DNA from: CAZDJQ01 sp964505765
Lineage (GTDB): Bacteria; Patescibacteriota; Microgenomatia; UBA12405; JAHJSD01
Direction: 5' to 3'
Length of the DNA: 19,612 nt
Assembly (NCBI GenBank): GCA_964505765.1
Contig: CAZDJQ010000015.1
Location: 1 to 19,612 of the forward strand
Made by a program: the position numbers and the translations under genes. This document shows positions 13,601-19,612 of the stretch, piece after piece. The notes under the pieces are model-generated. The model was given only the letters and a program-made list of their open reading frames with translations, was not told the DNA's origin and did no database searches. Numbering within the stretch: position 1 is the stretch's first letter; the number at the start of each line of letters is the position of its first letter.

Positions 13601-13629
13601 ATTCTAACATTAAATTTTAATTTTTTTAA
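13601..13629 (-). promoter_or_regulatory. Possible promoter of the LytR_C gene, leaderless
   Basis: TAGAAT (13601-13606) lies 7 bases before the ATG; a weak TTAAAA (13624-13629) is 17 bases upstream. Confidence 0.4.
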
Positions 13630-13676
13630 GCAGCATTTAAATTAAAGTAGAAAAAACCGGCCGGCCAATTATAAGG

Positions 13677-14135
13677 TTAATATTTAGATTCTGGATAATA
13701 TTCTAAAACATATTTTAGAATTTGGTTTGCCTCGTCAGTGTAAAAAGTCAAAAATAAAGTTTCCGGGTTTCTTTCAAATTTCATTTGGTCTGAAATATTA
13801 CTGGCAATTTGCCACCGCTCTTCCTGCAAGTTGATAACATAATGTTGTTTAACTTTTTCAATTGTGTCTTTAGTTATATAAGTAACCGCCTCGTAGCCCC
13901 GGTCAGACGGATTCTCATAATTTATCCTGATCGATTCCGGATAACGGCCGATTACATCCAAATCTTTTGTCCCGACTGTATCCGTTTCCGGTAAAGATTT
14001 GCCTTGGTCTTCGGTTATCACCGAGGACTGGGTAAAGAAATAAAATCCTACCCCCAGAATAATAAATAAAACGACAATAACTAAGAAAATCTTAGAGTTG
14101 CCGGTTGGATTTTTTAGATCTTTTTCATCAATCAT
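13677..14135 (-). CDS. Small membrane-anchored protein of unknown function
   Basis: A 152-residue protein with a short cytoplasmic start (MIDEKDLKNPTGNSK), a membrane helix (about 16-34) and an extracytoplasmic alpha/beta domain. Near residue 65-135 it reads YPESIRINYENPSDRGYEAV, TYITKDTIEKVKQHY, ERWQIASNI and LFLTFYTDEANQILKYVLEY, a pattern of a small domain where a strand, helix and strands alternate. I do not recognise the family. The ATG at 14135 is preferred to one 14 codons earlier because a consensus promoter lies between them, placing the transcription start at 14135. The gene is divergent from the exchanger gene. Confidence 0.8.
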   Translation of the reverse strand: MIDEKDLKNPTGNSKIFLVIVVLFIILGVGFYFFTQSSVITEDQGKSLPETDTVGTKDLDVIGRYPESIRINYENPSDRGYEAVTYITKDTIEKVKQHYVINLQEERWQIASNISDQMKFERNPETLFLTFYTDEANQILKYVLEYYPESKY

Positions 14136-14142
14136 TAAATTA

Positions 14143-14171
14143 ATAGTATCGGTTAAAAAAATATTTGTCAA
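14143..14171 (-). promoter_or_regulatory. Promoter of the 152-aa protein gene, predicted leaderless
   Basis: Minus strand TTGACA (14166-14171), 17-base spacer, TACTAT (14143-14148), then 7 bases to the ATG at 14135. Confidence 0.75.
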
Positions 14172-14190
14172 ATACATAGTTTAAATGTGT

Positions 14191-14196
14191 TAATAT
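14191..14196 (+). promoter_or_regulatory. Possible -10 of the exchanger gene, leaderless
   Basis: TAATAT with 7 bases to the ATG at 14204. No consensus -35, although the region carries the divergent promoter of the neighbouring gene. Confidence 0.4.
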
Positions 14197-14203
14197 TCTT
14201 TTA

Positions 14204-15175
14204 ATGTTATTTCCGATTATCATTGTTTATTTTTCAGCATTCTTGCTTTCATGCCTGGCTCTGGACAAGGCAAGCATATACATTACTAATTCCCTCTTGA
14301 ATATTTCAGATATTTTAAAACTAAAAAAGTTTACAGTCGCTTCATTTATTATGACTCTTGTCTCTTCTCTACCGGAAATTTTTATTGGTATTTCTACTGC
14401 TGTTCATCAGAAACAAGAGCTTTCATTGGGAAACGTTATCGGCTCAAATATCATTGTTCTGACCTTGGTAATCGGCATCGGCGGATTAATCGCCAGAGGA
14501 TTGTGTTTTAAAAGCAAAACTGTCCGCCGGTCTTCATTTTACGCCGCCTTTATTGCTCTTTTACCGCTGATTTTAATGCTGGACGGAGAACTGTCCCGAT
14601 GGAACGGGGCGATTTTGATTATTGCTATGGTTTTTTATTTTATACAACTGATTGTTCAACAAAGAAAATCTACTGATAATAAGCTGGGGCTTGTCAAAAC
14701 TGACCAAAAAACCCCCAACTTTCTTCTGAAAAATTTTGCGGTTTTTATTTTTGGAGTTCTTTTCCTGCTGATTGCAGCCGAAATACTAGTCCGGTCTGCC
14801 TCCGGAATAGCAGAACAACTGAATTTATCTCTTCCCCTTGTCGGTCTGCTTCTGGTGGCGATTGGAACCTCAGCCCCTGAACTTTCTTTTGGGATCAAGT
14901 CAATTACCCAAGGACACGACGATATGCTTTTAGGAAACGCCATCGGTTCGGTCGTGGTCAACTCCTCTTTAGTAATCGGAGTAGTTGCCCTGATCCGGCC
15001 CTTTTCAATTCCCAATCTTGCCCCTCACATAATCGGAATCTCATTTACAATTATTATTGCGGTTTTATTTGCTGTTTTTGCCAAAACCGACCACCGGATT
15101 ACCCGCCGGGAAAGCGTTTATCTCATCTTTGTTTACGCTCTTTTTCTAATCGCTCAAGTTATTATCCCGCATTAA
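14204..15175 (+). CDS. Na+/Ca2+ exchanger family (CaCA, YrbG-like) protein
   Basis: A 323-residue integral membrane antiporter with about ten helices. The two inverted alpha-repeats of the CaCA family are clear: repeat 1 SSLPEIFIGISTAV followed by LSLGNVIGSNIIVL (about 53-88), and repeat 2 AIGTSAPELSFGI followed by MLLGNAIGSVVVNSSLVIG (about 220-260). The acidic residue in each (SLPE, SAPE) and the GN.IGS..(V)N motifs are the Ca2+/Na+ ligands. It would expel Ca2+ in exchange for Na+ or H+. Length is usual for bacterial YrbG-like proteins. It is followed, 53 bases on, by the thiolase operon, which has its own promoter, so a functional link is not implied. Confidence 0.93.
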   Translation: MLFPIIIVYFSAFLLSCLALDKASIYITNSLLNISDILKLKKFTVASFIMTLVSSLPEIFIGISTAVHQKQELSLGNVIGSNIIVLTLVIGIGGLIARGLCFKSKTVRRSSFYAAFIALLPLILMLDGELSRWNGAILIIAMVFYFIQLIVQQRKSTDNKLGLVKTDQKTPNFLLKNFAVFIFGVLFLLIAAEILVRSASGIAEQLNLSLPLVGLLLVAIGTSAPELSFGIKSITQGHDDMLLGNAIGSVVVNSSLVIGVVALIRPFSIPNLAPHIIGISFTIIIAVLFAVFAKTDHRITRRESVYLIFVYALFLIAQVIIPH

Positions 15176-15188
15176 AATTAATTAGCGC

Positions 15189-15217
15189 TTGACAAGCTCT
15201 AAAATTTAGTTTAGTCT
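15189..15217 (+). promoter_or_regulatory. Promoter of the thiolase-ACP-acetate operon
   Basis: TTGACA (15189-15194), 17-base spacer, TAGTCT (15212-15217). The ATG at 15229 is 11 bases beyond the -10, so the leader would be only a few bases, and no Shine-Dalgarno is present. Confidence 0.65.
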
Positions 15218-15228
15218 GAAATTACACA

Positions 15229-16491
15229 ATGGCTGGAAAATCTTATTTAATCGGGGTCGGTCAAACAAAATTCGGCAATGCTCTTGAGGAGCCGGAGCTA
15301 AAAGATAAAACTTTTCAAGAAATGGTGGCTACTGCCGCGTTTGAAGCAATGGAAGATGCCGATCTCGGCCCGGAAGATATTGACGCTTTTTATGTTGGCA
15401 ATATGCTTTCCCACACCTCCCAAATTTACAGCCACGCCACTTTACTTGCTGATTGGCTGGGATTAAGAAACGTCGCCGGTTATCATTTTGACACTGCCTG
15501 TTCAACCACCAATACCGGGTTGGGAATCGCCGACCAGGCGATTAAATCCGGCAAAAGCAGGAATGTTCTGGTTGTAGCCGGTGAATACACTCTTTCCGCT
15601 CCGGATCCGGACAACGTCAACCCTTTGGAAAGACATCCTATCGACGCCACTCAGTTGTGGAAATGGACGGATTTCGGCGTTGACCACGTTTATGCTTACC
15701 ACCATTATTATGACATCGCCTCTGCCTACGGCGCCTTCCCCACCATTGCCTATATGAGAAAAAACAACCTTTCTTTTGAAAAAATGGACGAGGTAATGAT
15801 GGAGCTCAACCGGATTGTTCGTAAACATTCTTCACTTAATCCCAAAGCAATGGTAAATCAAACTTTAGAACAAACTGCTGAACAGGCGGGTTTTTCTAGT
15901 GTTGAGGATTTTTGGGAATCTCCCAAAAACCCATTTTTTGCCTGGCCGACTCGTCTGCTAAGTGCTTTAAACGCCGCTGACGGGGCGTCGGCCTTTGTTG
16001 TTTCTAATGAAAAACGGAATAAACCGGCCGCAGAAATTGCCGGATACCACTGGTGTGCTTCCAATTACCCCTGGTATGATGAAAAAGTTAATCCGATGCA
16101 GCAAGACGTAACCGCCTTTGAGCAGGCTTACAAAATGGCCGGAATCCAACCTGAAGATTTAGATCATCTCTATGTTCATGACTGTCTGCAAATATATCAA
16201 TTAGTTTTATCTGAAGTTGCCGGCTATTTGCCGAAAGGCGAAGCCTGGAAAGCAGTTTTGGACGGCAGAATAAGCTACCAGGGAGACAAACCCTTAAATA
16301 CCAGCGGCGGCAGACACGGAGTCGGCCACGCATTTGAAGCTTCCGCAGGAGCAGAAATTTACCATTTATTAAAACAAATGCGCGGTGAGGCCGGACAGGT
16401 TCAAATGGATAATCCTCCCCGGATTGCCGCTCAACACAACCACGGCTACGGGATGCATAGTGCAGTTACTATTTTTAAAAGAGAAGATTAA
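15229..16491 (+). CDS. Archaeal-type (SCP-x-like) thiolase
   Basis: A 420-residue thiolase-superfamily enzyme, close in plan to archaeal acetyl-CoA acetyltransferases and SCP-x thiolases. The nucleophile is C91 in FDTACSTTNTGLG; other landmarks are HDC (318-320), NTSGGRHGVGH (357-367, H367) and HNHGYGMHSAV (403-413). The usual GHP-x-GA[ST]G reads GHAFEASA here, so the proline is lost. The family condenses two acyl-CoAs or cleaves a 3-ketoacyl-CoA. The DUF35 gene starts 2 bases later; in archaea thiolase and DUF35 physically pair with HMG-CoA synthase. Here the other partners are an ACP and acetate-activating enzymes, hinting at an ACP-linked condensation. Substrate and direction are unknown. 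Confidence 0.88.
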   Translation: MAGKSYLIGVGQTKFGNALEEPELKDKTFQEMVATAAFEAMEDADLGPEDIDAFYVGNMLSHTSQIYSHATLLADWLGLRNVAGYHFDTACSTTNTGLGIADQAIKSGKSRNVLVVAGEYTLSAPDPDNVNPLERHPIDATQLWKWTDFGVDHVYAYHHYYDIASAYGAFPTIAYMRKNNLSFEKMDEVMMELNRIVRKHSSLNPKAMVNQTLEQTAEQAGFSSVEDFWESPKNPFFAWPTRLLSALNAADGASAFVVSNEKRNKPAAEIAGYHWCASNYPWYDEKVNPMQQDVTAFEQAYKMAGIQPEDLDHLYVHDCLQIYQLVLSEVAGYLPKGEAWKAVLDGRISYQGDKPLNTSGGRHGVGHAFEASAGAEIYHLLKQMRGEAGQVQMDNPPRIAAQHNHGYGMHSAVTIFKRED

Positions 16492-16493
16492 TT

Positions 16494-16892
16494 ATGGTCA
16501 AAACAATTGCTAAAAATTGGTACGATAATTTAAATCAAGGAAAAATCACCGGACAAAAGTGCAATAACTGCGGAACGGTCAACTTTCCACCGATCACCGC
16601 CTGCAAAAACTGCCGGAGTCGGGATTTGGCTGAAATTGAAATGAGTGGAGAGGGAGAATTAATTATGTTTTCCTCAACCATGCTCCCGGCGGCAAAATTC
16701 AGCGACGAACCCAAAAGCGCCTACGGTTTAGTAAAATTAAAGGAGGGGCCGGTTTTCTTAACCAAAGTGGAAGGTTTTGACTTTAGTGATAATCAGGCAA
16801 TCAAAAAAGAAAATGCTGGTCTGCCTGCCAAAGTAAAAGCTAAAATTTCCAAAGCTGTAGATACAAATATTGTAATCTTCGAAAAGGCCTAA
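16494..16892 (+). CDS. DUF35 Zn-ribbon/OB-fold acyl-CoA-associated protein
   Basis: A 132-residue protein. A rubredoxin-like zinc ribbon comes first (C23, C26 in CNNC; C37, C40 in CKNC, with FPP between them), then an OB-fold (about 48-130, GEGELIMFSSTMLPAAKF, SAYGLVKLKEGPVFLTKVEG). DUF35 proteins partner thiolases; in archaeal mevalonate synthesis the DUF35 protein bridges thiolase and HMG-CoA synthase and helps hold the CoA arm. The gene lies between the thiolase and ACP genes with gaps of 2 and 6 bases, so a complex with either is plausible. All four zinc cysteines are intact. Confidence 0.92.
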   Translation: MVKTIAKNWYDNLNQGKITGQKCNNCGTVNFPPITACKNCRSRDLAEIEMSGEGELIMFSSTMLPAAKFSDEPKSAYGLVKLKEGPVFLTKVEGFDFSDNQAIKKENAGLPAKVKAKISKAVDTNIVIFEKA

Positions 16893-16898
16893 AATTAA

Positions 16899-17144
16899 AT
16901 GGATAGACAAGAAATAGAACAAAAAGTAATCAGTATAACTGCCGACCTGTTTCATAAGAGTGAAGATGAAATAAATTTGGAAACAGATTTTGTCCAGGAT
17001 CTCCGGGCAAAATCTATCGACACAATTGGCTTGATTGCCGCCCTAGAAGGCGAATTTGATCTTCAGATCCCGCCGGCGGACGTTAAGAAAAACAACACTG
17101 TCGGCAAAGCAGTAGACTGGCTTGACCAAAAGTTAAACAAATAA
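16899..17144 (+). CDS. Acyl carrier protein with variant KSI phosphopantetheine site
   Basis: An 81-residue, acidic four-helix acyl carrier protein. The attachment serine is S39 in DLRAKSIDTIGLIAALEGEF-like context. The usual Asp-Ser-Leu is Lys-Ser-Ile here; the Asp before the serine normally contributes to recognition by the synthase and partner enzymes. Helix II (DTIGLIAALEGEF) and the closing AVDWLDQKLNK helix are normal. A holo-ACP synthase is encoded three genes later in the same operon and is the likely activator. The carried acyl chain is unknown: no fatty-acid synthesis gene is present in the window. Confidence 0.92.
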   Translation: MDRQEIEQKVISITADLFHKSEDEINLETDFVQDLRAKSIDTIGLIAALEGEFDLQIPPADVKKNNTVGKAVDWLDQKLNK

Positions 17145-17146
17145 GA

Positions 17147-18259
17147 GTGACTTATATTCTAGTTTTAAACGCAGGTTCAACTTCAGTCCAATACTCTCTT
17201 TACGATCAAAAATTAAATCTAATCTTAAACGGAAGAGAGGAAAGAATCGGCCTGCCGGGCGGCGCTGAAAACCATCTTCAAGCAATTAAAAAAATATTAA
17301 GAAATATTACTTCGGAAAATAAAATTGAACAAGGAAACATCAAGGCTGTCGGCCACCGGGTTGTCCACGGCGGGGAAAAATATTCTTCTTCAGTCATTAT
17401 AAATCAACAAGTCATTGACCAACTTAAAAAATATATTAAACTGGCGCCGTTGCACAACCCCCATAATATCACCGGAATAGAAGCCTGCCAAAAATTGCTT
17501 CCCCAAGCTGTCCAGGCCGCTTGCTTTGATACCGCCTTTTACTCAAATTTAAAGGAAAAAGCGTTCGTCTATGCTCTGCCATATCAGCTTTATCAAAACC
17601 ATCAAATCAGAAGGTACGGTTTTCATGGAATTTCACACCAAAGAACCGCAGAACAGGCTGAGAAAATTCTTAATAAAAAAATTGACAAGATGATTACCTG
17701 CCATTTAGGCGGCGGTTCATCAGTAACCGCCATTAAAAAGGGCGATGCCGTCAATACTTCTATGGGATTTACTCCCTTGGAGGGCCTGGTAATGACTACC
17801 CGTTGCGGCGACATTGACCCGGCGATAGTTCCCTACTTAATTAAAGAATTAAATTACGATATTGACCAAGTGGATGAGTTGATGAATTATAAGTCAGGAT
17901 TTTTGGGGATTTGCGGCAGCCGGGATTTTAGAGAAATTTTAAAAGGCAAACAAAAAGATGAAAAAAAGAAACTTGCTTTTGACATTTTTTGTCAGGCAGT
18001 AACTAAATATATCAGCTATTACACTGCCCTATTAAACGGCGTTGACGTTATTGCTTTTACTGCCGGAATCGGCCAAAACAGCTGGGAAGCAAGAAAAGTG
18101 ATTATGGATAATTTCCAATTTCTCGGGGTTAGTTTAGAGGATGAGAAAAATAAGAATAATGAATTAATTATTTCTTCGGCTGAGTCTAAGGTGACTGTTA
18201 TGGCAATTCCGGCCAATGAAGAAATTAAAATTGCTCAGGAAGTAAAAAAGTTAATATGA
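17147..18259 (+). CDS. ackA: Acetate kinase family enzyme
   Basis: A 370-residue ASKHA-fold kinase interconverting acetate + ATP and acetyl phosphate + ADP. Family motifs are all present: NAGSTSVQYS (N8), GHRVVHGG (R71), PLHNP, CFDTAF (D128), RRYGFHGISH (H160), CHLGGGSSVTAI, TTRCGDIDPAI (R219), FTAGIGQNS and a C-terminal NEE. It is about 30 residues shorter than most AckA. The start is GTG, 2 bases after the ACP stop. It overlaps pta by ATGA. Propionate or another short acid is possible as a substrate and cannot be excluded by eye. Confidence 0.93.
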   Translation: MTYILVLNAGSTSVQYSLYDQKLNLILNGREERIGLPGGAENHLQAIKKILRNITSENKIEQGNIKAVGHRVVHGGEKYSSSVIINQQVIDQLKKYIKLAPLHNPHNITGIEACQKLLPQAVQAACFDTAFYSNLKEKAFVYALPYQLYQNHQIRRYGFHGISHQRTAEQAEKILNKKIDKMITCHLGGGSSVTAIKKGDAVNTSMGFTPLEGLVMTTRCGDIDPAIVPYLIKELNYDIDQVDELMNYKSGFLGICGSRDFREILKGKQKDEKKKLAFDIFCQAVTKYISYYTALLNGVDVIAFTAGIGQNSWEARKVIMDNFQFLGVSLEDEKNKNNELIISSAESKVTVMAIPANEEIKIAQEVKKLI

Positions 18260-19245
18260 ATATTATCAATAAAATTGAAGAAAAATTACTGGCCCAAAAA
18301 GCAAAAGCAAAAATTGTTTTCCCGGAAGGCGAAGACGAACGAATAATTTCTGCCTGCAGCAGTTTAGCCTCAAAAGGGCTGATTTCACCAATTTTGCTAG
18401 GCGAAAAAGCAAAAATCGAGCCGCAGCTGCCGTCAACAAAAGAAATTCAAATTATTAACCCCAAAAACAGCAGTTTAAGGAATAAATTTGGTGAACAATA
18501 CGCCGAAACAGCAGATATCTCAGCTTCAGTAGCGGAAAATATTCTTGCGAATAAACTTTATTTCGGGGCAATGATGGTTAAAACCCAACAGGCCGAGGGA
18601 ATGATCGGCGGCTGTGTTTTCACCTCCGGGGAAATGATTGCGGTTTCCCAAGAAATTATCGGCTTGCAACCGGGAATAAAAGTTCCCTCCAGCTTCTTCT
18701 TAATGACCATCCCCGATTTTGACGGCGGAGAAAACGGCAGCTTGATTTTCGCTGATCCATCAATGAATATTGCTCCGACCAGTGAAGAATTAGCCCATAT
18801 TGCCATCAGCTCTGCCCAAAGCGCTGAAAAGTTTTTTAAGTGGAATCCCAGAGTCGCTTTTCTTTCCTTCTCGACTAAAGGCAGTGCTGATCACCAAAAA
18901 GTCAATCATGTTGTCAAAGCAATTAAAATTGCCGAACAGCAGTCGCCGTACCAGTTTGACGGCGAGTTTCAAGTCGACACTGCCGTTAATAAACAAGTCG
19001 CCAAAAGAAAAATAAAAGCAGATCCGGGCCCGGTAGCCGGCCAAGCTAACGTTTTAATTTTCCCGGATCTAAACGCCGCTAATTGCGGCTATAAACTGGT
19101 TGACCAATTAGCTGGAGCCAAAGCATACGGTCCGATTCTCCAGGGTTTTGCTCATCCGGTTAGTGATTTATCCCGAGGCGCCGCCGTAGAAGATATTATC
19201 GGAGTAATTATCCTTTTGACCTCCTGGATTAACTCTGAAAGATGA
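18256..19245 (+). CDS. pta: Phosphate acetyltransferase
   Basis: A 329-residue single-domain (short form) Pta/PTB enzyme exchanging acetyl phosphate and CoA for acetyl-CoA and phosphate. Landmarks: IVFPEGEDERIISA near 19-32, GMIGGCVFTSGEMIAVS, FADPSMNIAPTSEELAHIA and VAFLSFSTKGSA, and GQANVLIFPDLNAANCGYKL. Length is right for the Pta of Gram-positives. The start overlaps the ackA stop and the end overlaps acpS, both by ATGA, so the three are translationally coupled. With AckA it gives either acetyl-CoA from acetate, feeding the thiolase, or ATP from acetyl-CoA. Confidence 0.94.
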   Translation: MNIINKIEEKLLAQKAKAKIVFPEGEDERIISACSSLASKGLISPILLGEKAKIEPQLPSTKEIQIINPKNSSLRNKFGEQYAETADISASVAENILANKLYFGAMMVKTQQAEGMIGGCVFTSGEMIAVSQEIIGLQPGIKVPSSFFLMTIPDFDGGENGSLIFADPSMNIAPTSEELAHIAISSAQSAEKFFKWNPRVAFLSFSTKGSADHQKVNHVVKAIKIAEQQSPYQFDGEFQVDTAVNKQVAKRKIKADPGPVAGQANVLIFPDLNAANCGYKLVDQLAGAKAYGPILQGFAHPVSDLSRGAAVEDIIGVIILLTSWINSER

Positions 19246-19612
19246 TTGTCGGTATCGGCATTGATATTTTAGATTTAAAAGACTTAAAAAGAGTTGTTCA
19301 ACTTGATGAAAAAGCTTTTCTAAAAAAAATCTATACCAAAAAAGAAATTGCCTACGCTAAACAAAATAACTGGCTGAAAAGCCTCGGCTCAACTTTTGCC
19401 GCCAAAGAGGCGGTTTTCAAAGCAGTCAGTAACCTCGGCTTAAAAAATATCTGCTTCAAAGAAATAGAAATTCTTCGAAACCAAAAGGGAAAACCAGAAG
19501 TTGTTTTATCAGGGGAAACAAAAGAAATTATTAAAAAGGCAGGTAAGTACGAAATCATGGTCAGCATCACTAATGCCTCAACTTTTGTTATTGCCCAATC
19601 CTTAATTCAAAA
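19242..19612 (+). CDS. acpS: Holo-ACP synthase, cut by window end
   Basis: An open frame of 123 codons without a stop before the window end; nearly all of the usual length (about 120-130 residues) is present. It starts MIVGIGIDILDLKDLKRV, with the Mg2+ ligand D8 of the family, and continues with FLKKIYTKKEIAYAK and LGSTFAAKEAVFKA (the KEA glutamate). The end reads EIMVSITNAS..FVIAQS, where many AcpS have SISH; Asn replaces His. The enzyme moves phosphopantetheine from CoA to the serine of apo-ACP, here probably S39 of the operon's own ACP. ATGA overlap with pta fixes the start. Confidence 0.92.
   Translation, partial: MIVGIGIDILDLKDLKRVVQLDEKAFLKKIYTKKEIAYAKQNNWLKSLGSTFAAKEAVFKAVSNLGLKNICFKEIEILRNQKGKPEVVLSGETKEIIKKAGKYEIMVSITNASTFVIAQSLIQ

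Noticed and set aside
13677..14177. Longer 166-aa version of the membrane-anchored protein
   Set aside because: The upstream start lies at the -35 box of a consensus promoter whose start point is at the ATG of 14135.

Overview
The window looks like bacterial chromosome from a small-genome, AT-rich lineage. The best guess is a Patescibacteria/CPR member, possibly Microgenomates-like. This is inferred from gene style (stand-alone RRM protein, cohesin and dockerin surface proteins with Pro/Thr linkers, DUF916-like surface proteins, orphan AmrS, four-helix-bundle IVP gene), not from a marker gene. TGA is used as a normal stop, so the Gracilibacteria-type code is excluded. No rRNA or tRNA gene was seen.

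Layout. 1-1546 (minus): the start of a YibE/F-like protein, an RRM RNA-binding protein with a strong promoter and long leader, and an unrecognised 322-aa zinc-ribbon protein with a structured leader. 1547-2272: 726 bases without a supportable gene, holding a promoter, small hairpins and two large perfect palindromes. 2273-3826 (minus): an Hsp20 chaperone and an AmmeMemoRadiSam radical SAM enzyme. 3827-4105: more interspersed repeats. 4106-4791 (plus): a HTH antitoxin / PIN toxin pair. 4788-8151 (minus): a tightly packed five-gene operon of DUF916-like surface protein, dockerin protein, cohesin membrane protein, TspO and sulfotransferase. Upstream of it, 8198-9796 encodes two secreted beta-sandwich proteins with related C-terminal domains. 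9840-12854 (minus): a YtxH-like protein, a secreted DUF2680/Spy-like protein, an OmpR-type two-component system and a four-helix-bundle IVP gene flanked by AGCT-rich repeats. 13105-14135 (minus): a LytR_C-domain protein and a small membrane-anchored protein. 14204-15175 (plus): a Na+/Ca2+ exchanger.

The most interesting part is 15229-19612 (plus), a six-gene operon with gaps of 2-6 bases or ATGA overlaps: archaeal-type thiolase, DUF35 Zn-ribbon/OB protein, acyl carrier protein, acetate kinase, phosphotransacetylase and holo-ACP synthase (cut by the window end). Together they could activate acetate (or another short acid) to acyl-phosphate and acyl-CoA, arm an ACP and run a thiolase/DUF35 condensation. 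No fatty-acid synthase enzyme and no HMG-CoA synthase is present in the window. The ACP and thiolase both depart from consensus at key motifs.

A second theme is transcription signals. Several genes without a Shine-Dalgarno have a -10 hexamer only 5-11 bases before the ATG, which predicts leaderless mRNAs, while other genes have strong GGAGG sites with ordinary leaders.
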